DNA of 64,000 bases, taken from assembly GCA_900316475.1 (NCBI GenBank), contig ONDA01000011.1, positions 1 through 64,000 of the forward strand, read 5' to 3'. The notes under the pieces are model-generated. The model worked only from the letters and a program-made list of their open reading frames with translations, searched no databases and was not told the origin of the DNA. The translations under genes were made by a program, and so were the position numbers. How positions within the stretch are numbered: the first letter of the stretch is position 1; every line of letters begins with the position of its first letter. This document shows positions 54,401 to 62,575 of the stretch, piece by piece. Origin of the DNA: an uncultured Prevotellaceae bacterium (GTDB lineage Bacteria; Bacteroidota; Bacteroidia; Bacteroidales; Bacteroidaceae).

Positions 54401-56970
54401 AGACGCTCAACTCCCTGAAGGTGAGTCCGTTCGACTTTACCCATTTCGACGAGTCGCTCTTCCCATACTATCATCGGATGATGGTAGGCAGCGTGCGCCT
54501 TCGCGGTAGGGGTTTAGCCAAGGCCGCTGCGCCACAGGCGGAAACCGCTATTGGCTCCTTCGACGTGGCTGCCAACGATGTCTTGGAAGAGAAAGCTGTG
54601 TTACGGCAGGAGATTGCCGTCGGTGCACAGAAAGCATCTGCCGACGAGACCGCCGAGGTGCCGCTTCGCGAGAACCTGCAGGAAACGGCCTTCTTCTATC
54701 CGCAACTGCAGGCCGACACGACGGGCATGGTGACGATGAAGTTCACCCTGCCTGAGAGTCTGACAACGTGGCGCTTTATGGGTTTTGCACATACCACAGA
54801 CATCTGCTTCGGTATGCTCGAAGGCGAGGCCGTGGCCAAAAAGCAACTGATGGTGCAGCCCAACATGCCGCGATTCATCCGCGAGGGCGACAAGGCCACC
54901 ATTACGGCACGCGTCATCAATACCAGCGAGGGTGACATCAGCGGAACGGCCCGTCTGACGCTCATCGACCCGGAAACGGAAAAGACCGTGCTCACGCAGT
55001 CGGCTCCTTTTGCCGTGAAAGCCGGTGAGACGGGCAGCGTGACGTTTGCCGTTGGCACCGACGCTTCGTTCCCGTCACTGCTCATTGCCAAGGTGGTAGC
55101 CGCTGGCGACGGCTTCAGCGACGGCGAGCAGCACTACCTGCCCATCCTACCCAACCGTGAACGTGTTACCGTCACCGTACCGTTTACGCAGAACGAGCCG
55201 GGCACGAAGACTATCGACCTGACGCAGCTGTTCGAAGCCCCCCTTTCGTCCCCCGAGGGGGACACAAATGTCCTACAGGGTAATGAAGCCCCCTCGGGGG
55301 CAGTAGGGGGGGCTAAGCTCACCATCGAATATACCAACAACCCTGCCTGGCTGATGATTCAGGCCCTGCCCGCCATCGGCCAGCCTCACGACGACTGTGC
55401 CATCTGTCAGTCTGCCTCGCTCTATGCCAACAGCATCGGCAAGCATATCGTAGACCAGGTGCCGCAGGCCAAGACGGTCTTCGAGCAGTGGAAGCTGGAG
55501 AAGGGGGAGGAGACATCACTACACTCCCAGCTGGAGAAGAACCAGGAACTGAAAGACCTTGTGCTGAACGAGACGCCGTGGGTGGCTGATGCTGACCGTG
55601 AGTCGGAGCAGCGCCAGCGTCTGGCCGACTTCTTCGACGAGAACACGATGCAGCAGCGCCAGCAATCGGCTCTCGACAAACTCCGCAAACTGCAGCGTGG
55701 CGACGGCTCGTGGAGCTGGTGGCCCGAGATGCCCGGCTCCGTCTATATGACTGTTGCCGTCGCAGAGATGATGGTGCGTCAGAATGTGATGGTTGGTGAA
55801 CAGTCGTCGACGCAGCAGATGCTTACCAAAGCTATCAGCTTCCTCGGTCACGAGATGGTGGACCTGGTCAAAGAGATGAAGAAGCAAGAGAAGAAAGGCC
55901 GCAAGCCGTCGTTCCCCAGCTTCAACGCCCTGCAGTGGCTCTACATCTGCAAGCTCGATGGGCGGCGGTTGCCCACCGACGTGCAGCAGGCCAACGACTA
56001 CCTCATCCGTCTGCTCAAGAAGGACATCAAAAACCAGACCATCTACGAGAAGGCTTTGTCGGCCATTATCCTCGATTCACCACTTTATATTAAGAGCCTG
56101 AAGGAATTCACCGTGTACAAGGAGGAGATGGGACGCTACTACGACACCCCACGTGCCGCTTATTCTTGGCGCGACTATCGCATACCGACGCAGGTGGCTG
56201 CCATCGAGGCTATCCAGCGCCTGACGCCCGACGACCAGCAGACACTCGACGAGATGCGCCGCTGGCTGTTGCAGGAGAAGCGCACGCAGGCTTGGGACAC
56301 GCCGCTGAATAGCGTGGACGCCGTCTATGCTTTTATGGGGGCTATGGGGCCAATGAGTCCAATGAGTCCTATAGGCCACAATGCTGCCCTTAGTCTCGAC
56401 GGACAGCCTCTTGACACCCCGAAGGCGTCGGCCGGCATCGGCTACGTGAAGACTGCCCAGCCGTATCATGGTGAGAAGACCTTTACCGCTGACAAGACCA
56501 GCGAGGGCACGTCGTGGGGTGCCGTCTACGCCCAGTTCATGCAGACGACGAGCGACATCAAGAATCAGGCCAGCGGCGTCAGCGTGAAACGAGAAGTGCT
56601 GGATAGTAATCTCTCTCCTCTCTCCTCTCTCCTCTCTCCTCTAAAAATAGGCTCTCGCGTAACCGTCCGCTTGACCATTCAGAGCGAGCGCGACCTTGAC
56701 TTTGTTCAGATTCAGGACAAGCGGGCCGCCTGTATGGAGCCTGTCCGTCAGCTTAGCGGCTATGATTGGCGTTTAGGTTGTTATGTGACGCCTCGCGACA
56801 ATGTGACGAACTATTATTTCGACCGTTTGCCCAAGGGCAAGCGCATCATCGAGACCGAATATTATATCGACCGTGCCGGCGTGTACGAGACGGGCACCTG
56901 CACCGTACAGTGTGCCTACGCCTCGGAGTATCGCGGTACCACGAAATCACAAACTATCAAAGTAGAATGA
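51436..56970 (+). CDS. Alpha-2-macroglobulin family protein with three repeat insertions
   Basis: The 1844-residue exported protein (signal MRTVLFVLMTLVSMAIQGQ) has the macroglobulin architecture: an N-terminal helical part, MG domains with TDRAIYRPGQTV near residue 498, and the A2M segment LRENLQETAFFYPQL..LPESLTTWRFMGFA near 1080. A terpenoid-cyclase-like helical domain follows. The usual thioester CxEQ is absent; the matching region reads QPHDDCAICQS. Such proteins guard the periplasm or surface against proteases. Insertions: the 77-bp element at residues 1268-1293, an ATGAGTCC-type repeat giving MGPMSPMSPIG near 1635, and AGGAGAG heptamers giving NLSPLSSLLSPL near 1727. It overlaps the next gene by four bases. 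Confidence 0.88.
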   Translation: MRTVLFVLMTLVSMAIQGQTYDALWQQAKVAEERDLLRTQYDVLMKIAQKAEKEGQFGQLMAAELAGSRTMAIISPDSLQPAVERMEQRRQQTKDKALAAVYAVVLKKVYEDNRQLEKRYDFSVTLDAATCARLASVKAAAYKPLTVIGRNSKLFDDDMLSVVGYELKDFRPLHDYYQKAGNRTATLMTALELARQQRPLGKVSYSDAPYIHTLDSLIDSYGDVAEVAEVVIDRYRYMSVHTDATPAQEWEYLNDAISRWGSYDRINELRNAQNNMSARQFHAELPTRVVMPGQTQTMKLSELRNIDQLTYRIYRVDVNGDTDLNPNNDKDYKKLKNHIAKNPEVTGTLACGGHQVYELFDDTLQVQALPVGVYLVEMESTPATKVSRQLLFVSNVRTLMENLPGSRQRYVVVDAVEGQPIKGATIELRGYANGRGGQLLAWLKTDAKGEASYQYDKQRPTQIYAYTSADKACPPKDYYGNFSYYDNDRRAERAQLFTDRAIYRPGQTVHVAAVAYEVLHGYEQKALADKQLTLTLRDANYKEVAQRTLTTDRFGTCATDFTLPSNGLTGNFSIEMQNGRCHFRVEEYKRPTFEVKFDEFKEDYKDGDTITVRGMARSYAGVPIQGAKVKYSIERRRALWWWSYSSYWNVGVIGENTEDEDVAEGETVTAADGSFTVQMPMCLPKTDYPAFYNFVCRADVTDIGGETHNAQKSLPLGNRKTAFTVDVTEQMRLDELQPVVFHLRNAASNDMDAPVRYRVDAAQWLTAKTSTPVKLPKMKSGRHEIEAVCHGDTVKRSFTVFSLDDQRPVVETDDWFYVSDYQFPRDGKPVTVQVGSSAKDVHIVYSIISGDRVIESGAVERSNELLNRKFTYKPEYGNGLLLTFAWMKQGRCYSHDVQLQRPLPDKKLRLEWQTFRDRLTPGQQEEWSLTVKTPDGQPADAQLMATLYDKSLDHFVNHRWGFYPYSWLAMPSTSWQFGTWNSLRLSGVQTLNSLKVSPFDFTHFDESLFPYYHRMMVGSVRLRGRGLAKAAAPQAETAIGSFDVAANDVLEEKAVLRQEIAVGAQKASADETAEVPLRENLQETAFFYPQLQADTTGMVTMKFTLPESLTTWRFMGFAHTTDICFGMLEGEAVAKKQLMVQPNMPRFIREGDKATITARVINTSEGDISGTARLTLIDPETEKTVLTQSAPFAVKAGETGSVTFAVGTDASFPSLLIAKVVAAGDGFSDGEQHYLPILPNRERVTVTVPFTQNEPGTKTIDLTQLFEAPLSSPEGDTNVLQGNEAPSGAVGGAKLTIEYTNNPAWLMIQALPAIGQPHDDCAICQSASLYANSIGKHIVDQVPQAKTVFEQWKLEKGEETSLHSQLEKNQELKDLVLNETPWVADADRESEQRQRLADFFDENTMQQRQQSALDKLRKLQRGDGSWSWWPEMPGSVYMTVAVAEMMVRQNVMVGEQSSTQQMLTKAISFLGHEMVDLVKEMKKQEKKGRKPSFPSFNALQWLYICKLDGRRLPTDVQQANDYLIRLLKKDIKNQTIYEKALSAIILDSPLYIKSLKEFTVYKEEMGRYYDTPRAAYSWRDYRIPTQVAAIEAIQRLTPDDQQTLDEMRRWLLQEKRTQAWDTPLNSVDAVYAFMGAMGPMSPMSPIGHNAALSLDGQPLDTPKASAGIGYVKTAQPYHGEKTFTADKTSEGTSWGAVYAQFMQTTSDIKNQASGVSVKREVLDSNLSPLSSLLSPLKIGSRVTVRLTIQSERDLDFVQIQDKRAACMEPVRQLSGYDWRLGCYVTPRDNVTNYYFDRLPKGKRIIETEYYIDRAGVYETGTCTVQCAYASEYRGTTKSQTIKVE
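55237..55313 (+). repeat. 77-bp protein-coding palindromic element, copy B (macroglobulin)
   Basis: It starts GCCCCCCTTTCGTCCCCCG and ends CAGTAGGGGGGGC, with inner hairpins CCCCCGAGGGGG and GCCCCCTCGGGGGC. It encodes APLSSPEGDTNV..EAPSGAVGGA between IDLTQLFE and KLTIEYTNNPAW. It is the closest relative of copy C. Confidence 0.93.
56333..56385. repeat. ATGAGTCC/ATGGGGCC repeat inside the macroglobulin gene
   Basis: Short near-repeats GGCTATGGGGCC, CCAATGAGT (twice) and CCTATAGGCC encode MGAMGPMSPMSPIG. Related ATGGG.CTT/GGGGCCTATAGG repeats fill the porQ-cmk gap at 60743-60803. Confidence 0.55.
56610..56642. repeat. AGGAGAG-type heptamer repeat inside the macroglobulin gene
   Basis: Four copies of CTCTCCT, the complement of the pyrC heptamer, encode LSPLSSLLSPL in the macroglobulin protein. 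Confidence 0.75.
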
Positions 56971-58010
56971 AAAAGGCTTTATTATTCATTGTTTCTTCGT
57001 TATATTTCAGCGTAGCTCAGGCGCAGCGCCTGTCAGTCGCAAAACCGACGGTGGACGTTGGCCGTACAGGCTATGAGATGCCTGTCACCGCCACCTTTGA
57101 GCTGCGCAACAAAGGGTTGCGCAAGCTGGTCATCCACGACGTGAAGGCCGACTGCTACTGTACGAAGGTGGACTTCCCGAAAGAGGAGATTGGCGTCGGC
57201 GACAAGTTCACCATCCGTATGACCTACGATGCCCGCCAGTTAGGACATTTCAACAAGCAGGCAGCCATCCTGTCGAACGGCTCAAAGAATCCTGTATATA
57301 TTACAATGACAGGTGTCGTGCTGACTGACTTGAAGGACTGGAGCGGCTCTTATCCTTACGACTACAACGGCCTGTTGGGAACCATCAACAATCTGGAGTT
57401 CGATAACGTCAACAAGGGCGAGCAACGTACCTTTGAGATGCTTGTCATGAATAACGGGACGCAAGCCATGCGGCCGAATGTACTCCATCTGCCAGCTTAT
57501 CTCACGGCCAAGGCATATCCTGAGACGCTGGCTCCAGGGCATAGCGGCAAGGTGCTCTTCACGCTCCATTCAGAAAAGATACACAACTATGGACTGACGC
57601 AGACGTCGGTCTATCTGGCACAGAAATTAGGCGAAAAGGTAAATTCCTCAACAGAAATCCCAGTGTCGGCAGTGTTGTTGCCGTCTGTCGTTCAGACTGC
57701 AAATGCTCCTGTGCTTGAGTTGTCAGACACGACGCTGAACCTGGATTTTGGCAAGCGGTCAAAGGCGTCGGGCGAAATTGTCCTAACGAACAAGGGACTG
57801 TCGCGTCTCGACATCTCTTCGCTGCAGATGTTCACCCGTGGCCTGAAGGTGACCCTCGGCAAGAGCCGCCTGTTGCCGGGTGAGTCCACAAGGCTGAAAA
57901 TTACTGCCGTGGCTGCCGAACTGAAAAAGGCGCGTGCCGTCCCCCGTGTGCTGATGATCACCAACGACCCGAAACAGTCGAAAGTTGTTATTACGGTTAA
58001 AAGCAGATAA
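56967..58010 (+). CDS. Exported DUF1573-like Ig-fold protein
   Basis: MKKALLFIVSSLYFSVAQAQ is a signal peptide. Two or three Ig-like DUF1573/ASPM-type domains follow. Each begins with a strand such as PTVDVGRTGYEMPVTATFELRNKG and LNLDFGKRSKASGEIVLTNKG, with the CYCTKVDFPKEEIGVGDKFTIRMTYDA segment typical of DUF1573. Role unknown, probably periplasmic. Its ATG overlaps the stop of the macroglobulin gene (ATGA), so it may be its partner. The meaB gene follows two bases after the stop. Confidence 0.8.
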   Translation: MKKALLFIVSSLYFSVAQAQRLSVAKPTVDVGRTGYEMPVTATFELRNKGLRKLVIHDVKADCYCTKVDFPKEEIGVGDKFTIRMTYDARQLGHFNKQAAILSNGSKNPVYITMTGVVLTDLKDWSGSYPYDYNGLLGTINNLEFDNVNKGEQRTFEMLVMNNGTQAMRPNVLHLPAYLTAKAYPETLAPGHSGKVLFTLHSEKIHNYGLTQTSVYLAQKLGEKVNSSTEIPVSAVLLPSVVQTANAPVLELSDTTLNLDFGKRSKASGEIVLTNKGLSRLDISSLQMFTRGLKVTLGKSRLLPGESTRLKITAVAAELKKARAVPRVLMITNDPKQSKVVITVKSR

Positions 58011-58011
58011 T

Positions 58012-59106
58012 ATGGAACATCCCGAGAATAGTGCAGAGTTTGCCGGACTACAAGTCAACAGCGGCGTCAGCGAACAGCATATCATCAATCCCTACCTGAA
58101 ACGCGGTCGCTTCCGTCGCCACGAACTGTCGGCTGCCGAGATGGTGGAAGGCATCCTCCGTGGCGATGTCACCATCTTGTCACAGGCCGTGACGCTGATA
58201 GAGAGTGTCAACCCTGACCATCAGGCGAAGGCGCAGGAGGTTATCAACCGCTGTCTGCCCTACAGCGGCCATAGCATCCGTGTCGGTATCAGCGGCGTTC
58301 CCGGTGCTGGCAAGTCTACCAGTATCGACGAGTTCGGTATGCACGTACTCCGTGAGCATGGCGGCAAACTGGCAGTCCTGGCCATCGACCCCTCTAGTGA
58401 GCGCTCCAAGGGCAGCATCCTTGGCGACAAGACGCGTATGGAGAAGTTGGCGCAGCATCCCGCGTCGTTCATCCGTCCTAGTCCGTCGGCCGGTTCTCTT
58501 GGTGGTGTGGCCCGTAAGACGCGTGAGACCATCATCCTCTGCGAGGCTGCCGGCTTCGACAAGATTTTCGTTGAGACCGTCGGCGTAGGGCAGAGCGAGA
58601 CGGCCTGTCACTCGATGGTCGACTTCTTCCTGCTCATACAGGTTGCCGGCACGGGCGACGAGCTGCAGGGTATCAAGCGCGGCATCATGGAAATCTCCGA
58701 CGGCATAGTCATCAACAAGTGCGACGGCGACAATGTTGACCGTTGCCAGATGGCTGCCACGAACTTCCGTAACGCCCTCCATTTCTTCCCAATGCCCGAG
58801 AGCGGCTGGTTGCCCAAGGTACTGTGCTACAGCGGCTTCTACGGAACGGGTGTGAAGGAGATTTGGGATATGGTTTACCAGTATATCGACTTCGTGAAGG
58901 CCAATGGCTACTTCGACCATCGCCGCAACGAACAGGCTAAGTACTGGATGTATGAAAGTATCAACGAGCACCTGAAGGCGTCGTTCTATAATAATAAGAT
59001 GGTGCAGGCGCAGTTGGCATCGGCAGAGCGCTCAGTACTCGACGGCGCGAAGACCTCGTTCGTGGCTGCCCAGGATTTGCTTGACCTTTATTTCAAGAAC
59101 CTATAG
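58012..59106 (+). CDS. meaB: Methylmalonyl-CoA mutase-associated GTPase MeaB
   Basis: The 364-residue G3E-type GTPase protects and reloads the B12-dependent methylmalonyl-CoA mutase used in the succinate-propionate pathway. Walker A GVPGAGKST is near residue 95, followed by AIDPSSERSKGSILGDKTRM, FVETVGVGQSE and the base-recognition NKCDGDN. The C-terminal dimerisation arm is complete. The start at 58012 is chosen because the 57985 alternative lies in the upstream gene. The mutase genes are not in the window. Confidence 0.95.
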   Translation: MEHPENSAEFAGLQVNSGVSEQHIINPYLKRGRFRRHELSAAEMVEGILRGDVTILSQAVTLIESVNPDHQAKAQEVINRCLPYSGHSIRVGISGVPGAGKSTSIDEFGMHVLREHGGKLAVLAIDPSSERSKGSILGDKTRMEKLAQHPASFIRPSPSAGSLGGVARKTRETIILCEAAGFDKIFVETVGVGQSETACHSMVDFFLLIQVAGTGDELQGIKRGIMEISDGIVINKCDGDNVDRCQMAATNFRNALHFFPMPESGWLPKVLCYSGFYGTGVKEIWDMVYQYIDFVKANGYFDHRRNEQAKYWMYESINEHLKASFYNNKMVQAQLASAERSVLDGAKTSFVAAQDLLDLYFKNL

Positions 59107-59115
59107 CCTGGCCCT

Positions 59116-60039
59116 ATGAATCCTATCATAGAAATCGACAACAACAGCGGCTTCTGCTTTGGCGTGACCACTGCCATCAAGAAAGCCGAGGAGGAATTGC
59201 AGAAAGGTAGCACGCTCTATTGCCTTGGCGACATCGTTCATAACTCGATGGAGTGTGAACGACTGCGTAAGATGGGGCTTGTCACCATCGACCATAACGA
59301 GATGAGTCGTCTTCACAATGTCAAGGTGCTGCTGCGTGCCCACGGCGAACCCCCTGCTACCTACGAACTGGCTCGTCGGAACAACATTGAGATTATCGAT
59401 GCCACCTGCCCCGTCGTGCTCCAGCTTCAAAAGCGTATCAAGAAACAATACGAGGCCCCCCTGTCGTCCCCCGAGGGGGACACGAATGTCCTACCGTCTA
59501 TTGAAGCCCCCTCGGGGGCAGTAGGGGGGGCTTCCATCGTCATCTTTGGTAAGAAAGGCCATGCCGAGGTTCTTGGTCTTGTCGGGCAGACGGAAGGCTC
59601 TGCCATCGTCATTGAAAGTTTCGACGAGGCGAAGCGCCTTGACTTCACCCGTGACATCTATCTCTATTCACAGACCACGAAGTCGCTCGACGAGTTCCAC
59701 CGCATCATCGCGTATATCCAGCAGCACATAGCCCCCACCGCCACCTTCAAGAGCTTCGACACCATCTGCCGCTCCGTGGCCAACCGCATGGGAGGCATCT
59801 CGCAGTTTGCCTCGCGCCACGACCTCATCCTCTTTGTCTGCGGCCGTAAAAGCAGCAATGGCAAGGTGCTCTATAACGAGTGTCTGCGCGTCAATCCAAA
59901 CACCCGTCTTGTTGAGGGACCCGAAGAGATTGTCCCCGAATGGCTTCAGGGGGTTGAGAGTGTCGGCATCTGTGGTGCTACCTCCACGCCGAAGTGGCTG
60001 ATGGAGCAGTGCCGTGATGCCATCGAGGCTATGGCGTGA
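59116..60039 (+). CDS. ispH: 4-Hydroxy-3-methylbut-2-enyl diphosphate reductase with repeat insertion
   Basis: The 307-residue iron-sulfur enzyme makes IPP and DMAPP in the last step of the MEP pathway. The three cluster cysteines are C14 (GFCFGV), C98 (DATCPVV) and the one in FDTICRS. HGEPP and GKKGHAEVLGLVGQTEG are also present. Residues 114-139 come from the 77-bp palindromic element, placed between the helix RIKKQYE and the strand SIVIFGKKGH. That position is a surface turn in known structures, so activity is probably kept. It follows meaB after nine bases. Confidence 0.95.
   Translation: MNPIIEIDNNSGFCFGVTTAIKKAEEELQKGSTLYCLGDIVHNSMECERLRKMGLVTIDHNEMSRLHNVKVLLRAHGEPPATYELARRNNIEIIDATCPVVLQLQKRIKKQYEAPLSSPEGDTNVLPSIEAPSGAVGGASIVIFGKKGHAEVLGLVGQTEGSAIVIESFDEAKRLDFTRDIYLYSQTTKSLDEFHRIIAYIQQHIAPTATFKSFDTICRSVANRMGGISQFASRHDLILFVCGRKSSNGKVLYNECLRVNPNTRLVEGPEEIVPEWLQGVESVGICGATSTPKWLMEQCRDAIEAMA
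59455..59531 (+). repeat. 77-bp protein-coding palindromic element, copy C (ispH)
   Basis: It starts GCCCCCCTGTCGTCCCCCG and ends CAGTAGGGGGGGC, and is identical to copy B except in about eight positions, mostly in the middle. It encodes APLSSPEGDTNV..EAPSGAVGGA in the same phase. Confidence 0.93.
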
Positions 60040-60054
60040 TGCTTCTGTGCCGTC

Positions 60055-60738
60055 TTATCGCGTTGCTTCTCTGAACCGCTGCATGAGCCATTCGTCCTGT
60101 TCGGCAATGGTTAGATGGCTGTTGTCGAGAAGCAGGGCATCGTCGGCCTGGCGCAAGGGCGACACGTCGCGGTGGGAGTCGATGTAGTCGCGCTCCTGTA
60201 CGTTTTTGAGTATGTCGTCGTAGTCGGCAGCCATCCCCTTTTCCTTCAGTTCGTCGTAGCGGCGCTGGGCGCGCACCTCGGCCGAGGCGGTGACGAAGAT
60301 TTTCAGTTCGGCATGCGGGAATACGACGGTGCCGATGTCGCGGCCGTCCATGACGATGCCGCCATTCTCACCCATACGCTGCTGCTGGGCAACGAGGGCA
60401 GTGCGTACAAACGGCAGGGCGGCGACGGGACTGACGTGGTTGCTGACCTCAAGGGTGCGGATGTCGCGTTCTACGTTCTCACCATTCAGGAACGTGGTGG
60501 TCTTGCCGTCAACGAGTTTCTGCTCGATGACAATGTCTTTCAGGGCAGTCTCCAGTTCTTCGGTTTTGATACTGCCGTCCTCGCGGAACAAGTTGTGACG
60601 CAGGGCGTAAAGGGTGACACTGCGGTACATGGCACCGGTGTCTACATAGACGTAGCCCACCTTCTGGGCCAGTGCTTTGGCCATCGTGCTTTTGCCGCAC
60701 GAGGAATGGCCGTCAATAGCTATCGTAATCTTTTTCAT
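60055..60738 (-). CDS. cmk: Cytidylate kinase
   Basis: The 227-residue nucleoside monophosphate kinase phosphorylates CMP and dCMP. It opens [23 protein letters not shown] (P-loop GHSSCGKST), with [16 protein letters not shown], the CMP-specific insert region and [23 protein letters not shown]. Length is standard. It lies 59 bases downstream of porQ on the same strand, a pairing common in Bacteroidota. The gap holds a tandem repeat. Confidence 0.95.
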   Translation of the reverse strand: MKKITIAIDGHSSCGKSTMAKALAQKVGYVYVDTGAMYRSVTLYALRHNLFREDGSIKTEELETALKDIVIEQKLVDGKTTTFLNGENVERDIRTLEVSNHVSPVAALPFVRTALVAQQQRMGENGGIVMDGRDIGTVVFPHAELKIFVTASAEVRAQRRYDELKEKGMAADYDDILKNVQERDYIDSHRDVSPLRQADDALLLDNSHLTIAEQDEWLMQRFREATR

Positions 60739-60742
60739 TTTT

Positions 60743-60803
60743 TTTATGGGTCTTATGGGTCTTATGGGACTTATGGGACTTATGGGACTTATGGGGCCTA
60801 TAG
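60743..60803. repeat. TTATGGGACT tandem repeat between porQ and cmk
   Basis: Six near-identical ten-base units TTATGGGACT/TTATGGGTCT run into GGGGCCTATAGG. The last unit includes the porQ stop codon, and the array leads up to the cmk start. Confidence 0.85.
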
Positions 60804-61742
60804 GTTATAAGCCAGGTTAAACAACAATGACGCCGTGCTGACGTGGTACTTGGCGTATGCTACCTGTAGCTTCAGCCGCTGCAGTTGCAGTCCACCGCCG
60901 ATGCTGAGGCCTGCACCGTGGGCACTGGCACCGTCGCCCTCGTTGATTTTCATCTCCGCAACGCGTAGGGCGTTGTAGCCGGCGGCGATGTAGAACTGTG
61001 GCGACAGGATGAGGTCGGCACCGATGACGATGTGCTTGCCGAAGCCGTACTCCCAGTCGTTCAGCCTGACGAGCGATGCTGACAGACGTAGCGGCGAGCG
61101 CAGCAGCCGCTTGGTGAAGCCTATCTGGAGGTCGAGGGGCATGCGTTCGAAGTCGTCTTCGTAGGCCGACAGTTGTCCGCCAAGATTGCGGGCTACTGCC
61201 GATATGGAGAGTTCGCTCTCGCTGTGATAGTAGTTCAGTCCCAAGTCGACGGCAGCGCCAATCGAGTTGTACTGGCCGATGTACGAGGCAACGAACTTGG
61301 CTGTGATGCCGCCAGCAAATCGTTCGTTCAGGGCGTAGGCGAACGAACCGCCAACGGCGATGTCCTTAGCCGAGAAGTCTCCCGTCTGCTGGCCCGTTGC
61401 CGTTGTCTCCTTCATGGTGCCGTAGCTCATGTACTGGCCTGTGACACCCCACGTGCCGCGTTCGCCGGCGGCACGGATAAAGGCGGCACTGGCTGCGACA
61501 CTACCTTCCATATAGGTCATCATGTTCAGGTTCAGCGTGCGGTCTGTCACGTTGTTGATGAGTGCCGGATTATGAAAGACAAGTGCTGCGTCGTCCTCTG
61601 TCAGGGTCGTGTTGTCACCGCCCAAAGCTGCCGCATGAGCACTGACGGGCAGACGCAGGAAATTATAGATGGTTTGGCTCTCCTGCGCCTCGGCCAGAAG
61701 CACAGATGACAGTAAAATGGTGGCAAAAACAGCTCTCTTCAT
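60798..61742 (-). CDS. porQ: Type IX secretion system protein PorQ
   Basis: The 314-residue protein has a signal peptide ([19 protein letters not shown]) and then the PorQ beginning [19 protein letters not shown], followed by [13 protein letters not shown]. It is an outer-membrane barrel of the PorV/FadL-like type with a C-terminal aromatic/aliphatic strand. PorQ belongs to the attachment complex of the type IX secretion system. The start at 61742 is preferred to 61766 because the latter lies on the -7 element. The gene order porQ-cmk supports the name. Confidence 0.88.
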   Translation of the reverse strand: MKRAVFATILLSSVLLAEAQESQTIYNFLRLPVSAHAAALGGDNTTLTEDDAALVFHNPALINNVTDRTLNLNMMTYMEGSVAASAAFIRAAGERGTWGVTGQYMSYGTMKETTATGQQTGDFSAKDIAVGGSFAYALNERFAGGITAKFVASYIGQYNSIGAAVDLGLNYYHSESELSISAVARNLGGQLSAYEDDFERMPLDLQIGFTKRLLRSPLRLSASLVRLNDWEYGFGKHIVIGADLILSPQFYIAAGYNALRVAEMKINEGDGASAHGAGLSIGGGLQLQRLKLQVAYAKYHVSTASLLFNLAYNL

Positions 61743-61765
61743 CCTAAATATCCTCAATTCGGCCA

Positions 61766-61773
61766 CAAAGATA
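61766..61773 (-). promoter_or_regulatory. -7 element of porQ
   Basis: Minus-strand TATCTTTG lies 24 bases before the porQ ATG. The adjacent 61774-61812 holds AATTCACAATT repeats between divergent promoters. Confidence 0.6.
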
Positions 61774-61817
61774 CTAAATAATTCACAATTCTCAATTCAC
61801 AATTCATAATTATTTCG

Positions 61818-61825
61818 TACCTTTG
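61818..61825 (+). promoter_or_regulatory. -7 element of the TonB-family gene
   Basis: TACCTTTG is an exact consensus match 45 bases before ATG 61870. Confidence 0.6.
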
Positions 61826-61869
61826 CGGCGTCTTTCTAATCATATAACGTAGGAAAGCGTCATTTTATT

Positions 61870-62571
61870 ATGGAAATCAAGAAGAGTTCGCGTGCTGATC
61901 TGGATAAACGCCGGTGGTTAGACTTCCTTTGCGGGGCAGTCTTGGTACTGGTGGCGCTTTATGTGGCGTTAGAGTACGACTGGGCTGTTCATGACGATGA
62001 ATTTGACGCTGAGGCTTTGGAGAACATCGTGAAAGAGCTGGACTTGGAAGCACTGAAGGAGGAAGAGCGCATACCCCTTATCAAGGAGCAGGTGGTGGAG
62101 CGTCCGCAGTCGGCTGACAAGTTGAATATCGTTGAAGAGGAACCCGACGTGGAACTGAAAGACGAACTTCCACCGCCTGAGAACGATGTGGAGCTGAAGA
62201 CCGTCGACGAGGTGAAAGACCCTGAGCAGCCAGTAGCTGTCGACCTGGAGAACAACCCTCTGAACTTCCGTGTCGTCGAGGAGTTGCCTGAGTTTCCCGG
62301 TGGTGCCGTGGCGTTTATGCAGTGGCTCACCAAGAACCTGCGTTACCCCCCCTCGGCTCAACAGCGAGGCGTGCAGGGCAAGGTTCTGGCACAGTTCATC
62401 GTCAACACCGATGGCAGCATCAGCAATATCGAGATATTGAAGTCGGTCGATGCCAGTCTTGCCAACGAGGCCGTGCGCGTACTGAAAATGATGCCCCAGT
62501 GGCATCCCGGTCAGCAAGATGCCAAGCCCTGCCGCACCCAGGTCTGCATACCTATCGTTTTTAAATTGTAG
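61870..62571 (+). CDS. TonB-family energy transducer
   Basis: The 233-residue protein has an N-terminal membrane anchor (WLDFLCGAVLVLVALYVAL, about residues 16-34). An acidic, proline-containing periplasmic linker follows, with a C-terminal TonB domain of about 90 residues: FPGGAVAFMQWLTKNLRYPPSA, QGKVLAQFIVNTDGSISNIEIL, PQWHPGQQ. It would pass proton-motive energy to outer-membrane receptors. The ferment of short linker and 'FPGG' opening is typical of Bacteroidota TonBs. ispA-like polyprenyl synthase follows four bases after the stop. Confidence 0.9.
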   Translation: MEIKKSSRADLDKRRWLDFLCGAVLVLVALYVALEYDWAVHDDEFDAEALENIVKELDLEALKEEERIPLIKEQVVERPQSADKLNIVEEEPDVELKDELPPPENDVELKTVDEVKDPEQPVAVDLENNPLNFRVVEELPEFPGGAVAFMQWLTKNLRYPPSAQQRGVQGKVLAQFIVNTDGSISNIEILKSVDASLANEAVRVLKMMPQWHPGQQDAKPCRTQVCIPIVFKL

Positions 62572-62575
62572 CACC

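Noticed and set aside
55320-55440. Thioester site in the macroglobulin protein
   Set aside because: The region expected to carry CxEQ reads DDCAICQS, without the required glutamine arrangement.
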